A DNA stretch of 64,000 nt from Leishmania donovani (lineage: Eukaryota; Euglenozoa; Kinetoplastea; Trypanosomatida; Trypanosomatidae), in NCBI RefSeq assembly GCF_000227135.1, contig NC_018253.1, forward strand, positions 158,313-222,312. Reading direction: 5' to 3'. Of the stretch, positions 60,601 through 64,000 are shown piece by piece. The notes beneath the pieces are model-generated. The model saw nothing but the letters and a program-made list of their open reading frames with translations, was not told the DNA's origin and did no database searches. Each line of letters opens with the position of its first letter. Position 1 is the first letter of the stretch. Made by a program: the position numbers and the translations under genes.

Positions 60601-62923
60601 GTCCAGCGCGCACTGCCGCCATGGGGGTTGGTGTGGCAAATTGCAGGTGCACGATCTGCCTGGAACACTTGCACCGATCGGGTGCGAGACTCTGCTCTAG
60701 CCTCTTGCCGCTCATGTTGCACCCCAGCATCGATGCAACGCCCCAGGTGCCCATAACGCCGTCGTCGAACAGCAGTACGCCGAAGAGCTGGCCAAAGCAG
60801 ACGTCAAGTATCTTGTAGGCCCCGGCCTTCAGCCGCACCGGCGTCAACACGTGGCTCGCCTCCGGCATCGTCAGACACTGTCCGTAAACGTTGTGGCCCC
60901 AGCAGTACAGCGCGCTGTCTCCGGTGAGCGCCATGGCGCACGCGGTGCCAGCGGCAATGCGGGTGACGCGCTCGTTGTCCTTGAGAAGAACCCGCTGAAG
61001 CTTGCTCACTCCAGCGTCGGAGTAGCGCACGCTGCACTCACCAATGCCGAGCTGACCGTTGTCGGCGCGGCCGCAGCTGTACAGCGCGCCATCAACGGTC
61101 AACACATACGTGACGGCGAGCCCGCAGGCAACCTGTGCCACACGTGCGGCCGCGTGAACAGATGAAGGTAGGTACACATAGCCTGCGGCTCCGGTGTCAT
61201 CGAGAGAGGTGGCGCTGACCGCAAGAGCTCCAGCAGAAGCCGTCGATGTGGCCTTCGGCCATCCCGCGGAAGGCGGGACTTGGAGCTGATCCGCCACGCT
61301 CCGTCCCCCGGGTCGCGTCTCAGACAGAGTATCCACCGTGGATAGTCCGCGCGCAAGCGGCACCTTGGATACGGGCACGAGTGGGCCTGCTGTAGGGGAA
61401 CCCCCCCCAACCAGACTCGCCTGGCCCTCATTGCTGCCCAGCGCCGAGGCGTCGGGCGAGCTCGAGCACTGCTGCTTGGCGTTCACGGAAGCTGGGGCGG
61501 TGCCGCCGACTTTGGCATTCGACCCAGCGGGGTCGCTGTTCGCGGTAGCATTTATTGGTAGCCCGTGCGAGGATCGTCTGCGCCGCTGGCGATGCTGACC
61601 GAGCGCGCCTTTTGCCGAAGAGCCCCAACTCAGCAGCTTGCCTTCTTCCAGGTAATGTCGCAGCAGAGAGCTGCCCAGGCACTGGCGGTGATACGCGACG
61701 GTGCTAGCGTTGGGCGACACGAATGTCATCTCATTGCGCACAGCAAACAGGTGTGGGTCATCGCCCTCTGCTGCGACGTCCGGTTCACGTATCTGCACCG
61801 CCGCTTCCAGGATGGAGCCCCATCCGTGCCGATGCTCCGCAAGAAACGTTCGTGATGAGGAATCGGTGGCAGGCGGCCTTGGCGCCTGCTCCTGCTGCTT
61901 GCGCTCGCGCCACACCTGAAGGCGAGCCAGGTCGTCGAGCGTGGGCAGGCGCGGTACACAGCCAACGCCGTAATACACGGAAAAAAGCACCACAGGCGTC
62001 GGAAACTGCGCCGTCATCGGTATCTCCGCCACAAGCGACTGAAAAGCCAAGGACACTCCATCACCATCACCGTCGTCGCAAGTCATCCCTCCCGCGGCCG
62101 TTGCATCGCTGCTGCCCTCACGCAACGCCGCACTTACGTAGAGCGGGTTGACGGGGTAGGGTACACTGATAGGCTTTCGGGGAAGCTCACGATACCACCG
62201 TGTCTGTTGCAGCGGTAAGTCCACAGACGTGCCCGGGATAGAGACCAGCAGCGAACCTCGATTCTGAGCGCCCGCACAACGCAGTGGACTTCCTGAGCCG
62301 CTCGTTGCAGCATGCGGCTGATGATTTGCCGGAGCAGTTAGAGAAGTGTGGCCGCCACTACACCCTGCCGCTGCAGCAGCTACTCTGGCTGTGTGGTGTG
62401 GCAGCGCTGGGATCAACTCGGCAAATTCGCTTTGGCCCTCAAGACGTGGAGACAGCCGTCCAAATTCAGTCGATCCGGTCATAGCATTCAGTGATGTCGC
62501 ATTTTGGAGCAAATCCTGTGGACGACACCCATAAACGCCGATAAGAAGCGTCACAAACATGATCACATAATACCGCTGCCGGCGCCTGAGAAAAAAGTAA
62601 GCGTCAAGTATCATATCACGGCACTGCTGCAAGCCGAGTGAAAGGAGGACGCTCTTTACATCGTGTCCTTCCTGTGCATGCCGCGCGCCTAGAACTGCGA
62701 GAATGCGCAGTGCGTAGAAGGCCTCCCTGCTGGGGGGCCCCGAGTTCGACGCGTGTGACTCGCGAAGCACAACGCCTTCACGAAGCATGAGTGTTGCAAG
62801 TGCAGTGTAGGCCCTGGCGCCTAGCTTACCCGTTGGTGCCTGCTGCCCCGCCTCGATGCAGTCCACGATATCCGGCAGACTGGAGGTGTCGCCTTGGCAC
62901 AGTCGTCTGCAAGCCGCCTCCAT
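57656..62923 (-). CDS. RCC1-repeat protein, larger paralogue
   Basis: This encodes 1755 residues from the ATG at 62923 (MEAACRRLCQGD). The open frame extends 44 codons further with no ATG, so the upstream part is probably not translated. An N-terminal helical region includes a hydrophobic segment (YYVIMFVTLLIGVYG, at about residues 118-132) that may be a membrane span or a buried helix. RCC1 blades occupy roughly residues 420-1310, with repeats such as YSCGRADNGQLG, YTWGVGRNGRLG and YVFGENSEGQLG. A 330-residue Ser/Pro/Ala-rich linker follows, and the chain ends in a helical block (GIRCFAGWEQICIVMEKYRP) shared with the smaller paralogue. The blade order around RTCGIGLGYGRQLCAPSRILTNYVTL also matches that gene. 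Function is unknown; a structural or GTPase-linked role is only inferred from the fold. Confidence 0.88.
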   Translation of the reverse strand: MEAACRRLCQGDTSSLPDIVDCIEAGQQAPTGKLGARAYTALATLMLREGVVLRESHASNSGPPSREAFYALRILAVLGARHAQEGHDVKSVLLSLGLQQCRDMILDAYFFLRRRQRYYVIMFVTLLIGVYGCRPQDLLQNATSLNAMTGSTEFGRLSPRLEGQSEFAELIPALPHHTARVAAAAAGCSGGHTSLTAPANHQPHAATSGSGSPLRCAGAQNRGSLLVSIPGTSVDLPLQQTRWYRELPRKPISVPYPVNPLYVSAALREGSSDATAAGGMTCDDGDGDGVSLAFQSLVAEIPMTAQFPTPVVLFSVYYGVGCVPRLPTLDDLARLQVWRERKQQEQAPRPPATDSSSRTFLAEHRHGWGSILEAAVQIREPDVAAEGDDPHLFAVRNEMTFVSPNASTVAYHRQCLGSSLLRHYLEEGKLLSWGSSAKGALGQHRQRRRRSSHGLPINATANSDPAGSNAKVGGTAPASVNAKQQCSSSPDASALGSNEGQASLVGGGSPTAGPLVPVSKVPLARGLSTVDTLSETRPGGRSVADQLQVPPSAGWPKATSTASAGALAVSATSLDDTGAAGYVYLPSSVHAAARVAQVACGLAVTYVLTVDGALYSCGRADNGQLGIGECSVRYSDAGVSKLQRVLLKDNERVTRIAAGTACAMALTGDSALYCWGHNVYGQCLTMPEASHVLTPVRLKAGAYKILDVCFGQLFGVLLFDDGVMGTWGVASMLGCNMSGKRLEQSLAPDRCKCSRQIVHLQFATPTPMAAVRAGPWHALAISQKGEVYTWGVGRNGRLGHGTDNSEVKPRLVEGLRSSFVVDASCSNAHSAVLTSTGAVYVFGENSEGQLGLRGRAPRRLPTMVPLPMKAVAVTCAREHTCILLADGDVVACGSYRTCGIGLGYGRQLCAPSRILTNYVTLTLHCGHLQSMAGAVHRRTSMMVVGHSTIEEVSRVSSLIVRSGVRCAGSGAGFLVVLSENNSLVAIGRGERGQLGIGDRMKPNRRGDVTVAAAFREVHIPSDVVIEHVRCGPDFVLALDTSGVVYGWGSNDHRKLCQPADVAQVFSPVRIAAYASERIVQIVCGGTFVVALTADGEVLTHGEAIYCGLGAPTSPTKAKGSDVPVPMRVAGLSDIVAVAAGLHHAVAMTASCSVFAWGVGVLGTGSTADVSDSTLFTSVTPAPVRVALSQTIRSIGCGPNNSFAISDEGELWVWGMNRFGECGMPTSGKGTGIGTGGGALQRLAARQKEGSDAAADHASAIATPTAVARQVRDAAFTGEFGVVVFEDGQVSVSGRIRYGGQRYLLSSFHSIPQPPFSIDVNEPVWRPPTEPRSSFSASLLGSGGGGASAAVATEPCQQGHQGNADAGGASKNDREPSPSSYVGLPAAGKSAMLPTDGQHQHRPQPPSPPRSYVSGMGAAAASPTSARASKSPPHRASPSLPLMTRGRGSPTIPSSRAATIVGEPAPLATPSNPLLSINSPRLGARDATPLDHGHDMMSAYSLPSISGLIPSAQGSMPQAATAVTLGTMDTEDVRSETDSGVYTVDEETQANLASSKAYFNSDEYSAPDAGALFSNAEVLSEADAYTPMPLRRTSDGATPPPVRAKTSTVAQARKPLSATWETLDTRAPPMLPLSPDHSAAQAADVGVAAASSTATTTRAAAMAQVRAPTPSRIHPAQRGPKVRAAATSKLPKPSLSSPPPPPSAADERILGIRCFAGWEQICIVMEKYRPSAAEVGMAQTGLQVLLRQTENAVREA

Positions 62924-63730
62924 GGAAAGAAAAGCAAAGTGCTTGAGTGTGCGAGAGAGATAGCTTTCGGGAGCCCCGTAGCGAATGTAACCCGTCGGCT
63001 GGAAAGAGACGATAAACCGGTGCGGGATGAAAGGAATCCGCGCGTCGGAAAACAATACGCATTTGAAAAAAAAAAGAATACCGCGTGGGTTGGCGAGCCA
63101 AAAGACGACTAACTGCGACCGGATATACAGTCGTTTGTGTTATGGATGCAACAGTGTCACTTTCTCCAGCACAGGGGGTCGAGATATCCTCATGGCCTCA
63201 GCGACAGGGAGAAAACGCCGCTTGTGCGTGCAAGAGTGCAGTACAAGAACGGCAACGAGTAGCACGTGCAAAAAGGGATAAGAAGCCGACTGACCGTGTA
63301 GGCGCTGGCGCCACACCTCCGCGATTTGTTTTGTGACCGCCACGCAAAACGATAGCGGGAAACGGAGGGTTTAAGGAAAGCGATATGCCTGAAGCCTGCC
63401 CTTAGCAGCGGACTTGGTAGCACGAGAGTAAAAGGGAAAAGCAGGGACGCATGAAGGCAGCGAACAGGAAGATGGGTAGTTACGAAAGAAAGAGTGGATG
63501 CAGAGGCTGATTCGCGTTTTTGTGATCGCTTTGCAACACTAGAAAGGGAAAGCATGAAGGAGAACAGGTAATAAATGCATTGGCTTTCTCCAGAGTTGCC
63601 CACCACGCGTATATGGCAACCGGCGCGGTGGCGGTGGTGTCCACACAGCGCAGATGAGAAAAAAAAAACCGTAGAGCAAGGTCAGTTGTTGCTTTGTTGT
63701 CTTTCCTTTCTTGGTCAAGACACCCGCACG
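62924..63730. other. Intergenic spacer between RRM gene and larger RCC1-repeat gene
   Basis: The first 130 bases form an open extension of the RCC1-repeat frame without ATG. Short A runs lie at 63067-63073 and 63659-63668. No separate gene is supported. Confidence 0.6.
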
Positions 63731-64000
63731 TTACAGCGTAATGTTATGCCGGCACAGCCACTGCACATATGTTTCCACCTCGTCATTGTACAACTGAGGC
63801 ACAACAACCTCCTCACACCGCTCCACTGTTATCCCCTTCTGCTCACCGGAAGACATTGAGCCTTCCTGTGCCTCCGAAAGGAAGAAATGCTCACCCTTGT
63901 CGTAGTTGCTGTTAAGTTCGTCGGCTGCCAGAATTCCACTGCGGTAGTCTTTGAACTTCACGAATGCAGTTCCCAGAAAGCGGCCAGTTTTCCTGTGGCG
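63731..64000 (-). CDS. RRM RNA-binding protein, 3' end only (runs off the right edge)
   Basis: The frame is open from the window edge to the stop at 63731, giving the last 89 residues. The block GRFLGTAFVKFKDYRSG has the form of the RNP1 motif of an RNA recognition motif, with the aromatic positions Phe and Phe and the following helix ILAADELNS. After the RRM come about 55 acidic residues ending YVQWLCRHNITL. RRM proteins are numerous in trypanosomatids and control mRNA stability and translation, which matters where genes are not individually transcribed. The N-terminal part, and thus the number of RRMs, lies outside the window. Confidence 0.75.
   Translation of the reverse strand, partial: RHRKTGRFLGTAFVKFKDYRSGILAADELNSNYDKGEHFFLSEAQEGSMSSGEQKGITVERCEEVVVPQLYNDEVETYVQWLCRHNITL

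Noticed and set aside
1..64000. Transcription start, strand switch or tRNA cluster
   Set aside because: All supported genes run in the same direction and I could not recognise any tRNA or rRNA sequence, so no such border is claimed.

Overview
This window looks like nuclear DNA of a Leishmania-type trypanosomatid. The sequence is GC-rich. Every credible gene lies on the minus strand. Coding regions are intron-free and separated by 0.6-4.8 kb of low-complexity, pyrimidine-rich (on the sense strand) spacers. The proteins include kinetoplastid-style mitochondrial factors and a flagellar protein. I read it as the interior of one polycistronic transcription unit running from high to low coordinate, processed by trans-splicing and polyadenylation; I see no strand switch, tRNA or rRNA gene. 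From memory, a pair of HSP10 genes near a PDI gene resembles Leishmania chromosome 26; I could not verify this, and the species is not determined.

In the order of transcription (right to left) the layout is: the 3' end of an RRM RNA-binding protein at the right edge; two adjacent, distantly related RCC1-repeat proteins (57.7-62.9 kb and 53.9-56.4 kb); a 4.8 kb non-coding stretch holding a retroposon-like repeat; a giant protein with a GID2/RMND5-like C-terminal RING (42.9-49.1 kb); a trypsin-fold/armadillo fusion whose catalytic His appears lost (38.6-41.9 kb); a sphingosine-kinase-like lipid kinase (33.7-36.5 kb); a pentapeptide-repeat protein; a Qc-SNARE; the ER insertase subunit EMC7; a frameshifted secreted thioredoxin-like gene; a two-domain PDI; the flagellar calmodulin-and-spoke protein CFAP61; HSP10 copy 2; a double-hotdog thioesterase-like protein; HSP10 copy 1; a PPR protein with a C-terminal membrane anchor; a taxilin-like coiled-coil protein; and an RNase III-fold/dsRBD-like protein with a probable mitochondrial address.

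Two N-gaps of exactly 99 bases (9632-9730 and 11168-11266) are flanked by duplicated sequence ending at or near the gap edges. Both are best read as unmerged overlapping contig ends, so the third, truncated HSP10 and the extended retroposon copy are probably artefacts.

The genes form no single pathway, as expected for a kinetoplastid transcription unit. There is a loose run of secretory-pathway genes (PDI, thioredoxin-like remnant, EMC7, SNARE) and several probable mitochondrial genes (HSP10 x2, PPR, RNase III-like). The most striking observations are the pair of nearly identical 533 bp direct repeats 41 kb apart, the trypsin-fold pseudoprotease fused to armadillo repeats, and the multiply frameshifted thioredoxin gene carrying a 16-C run.
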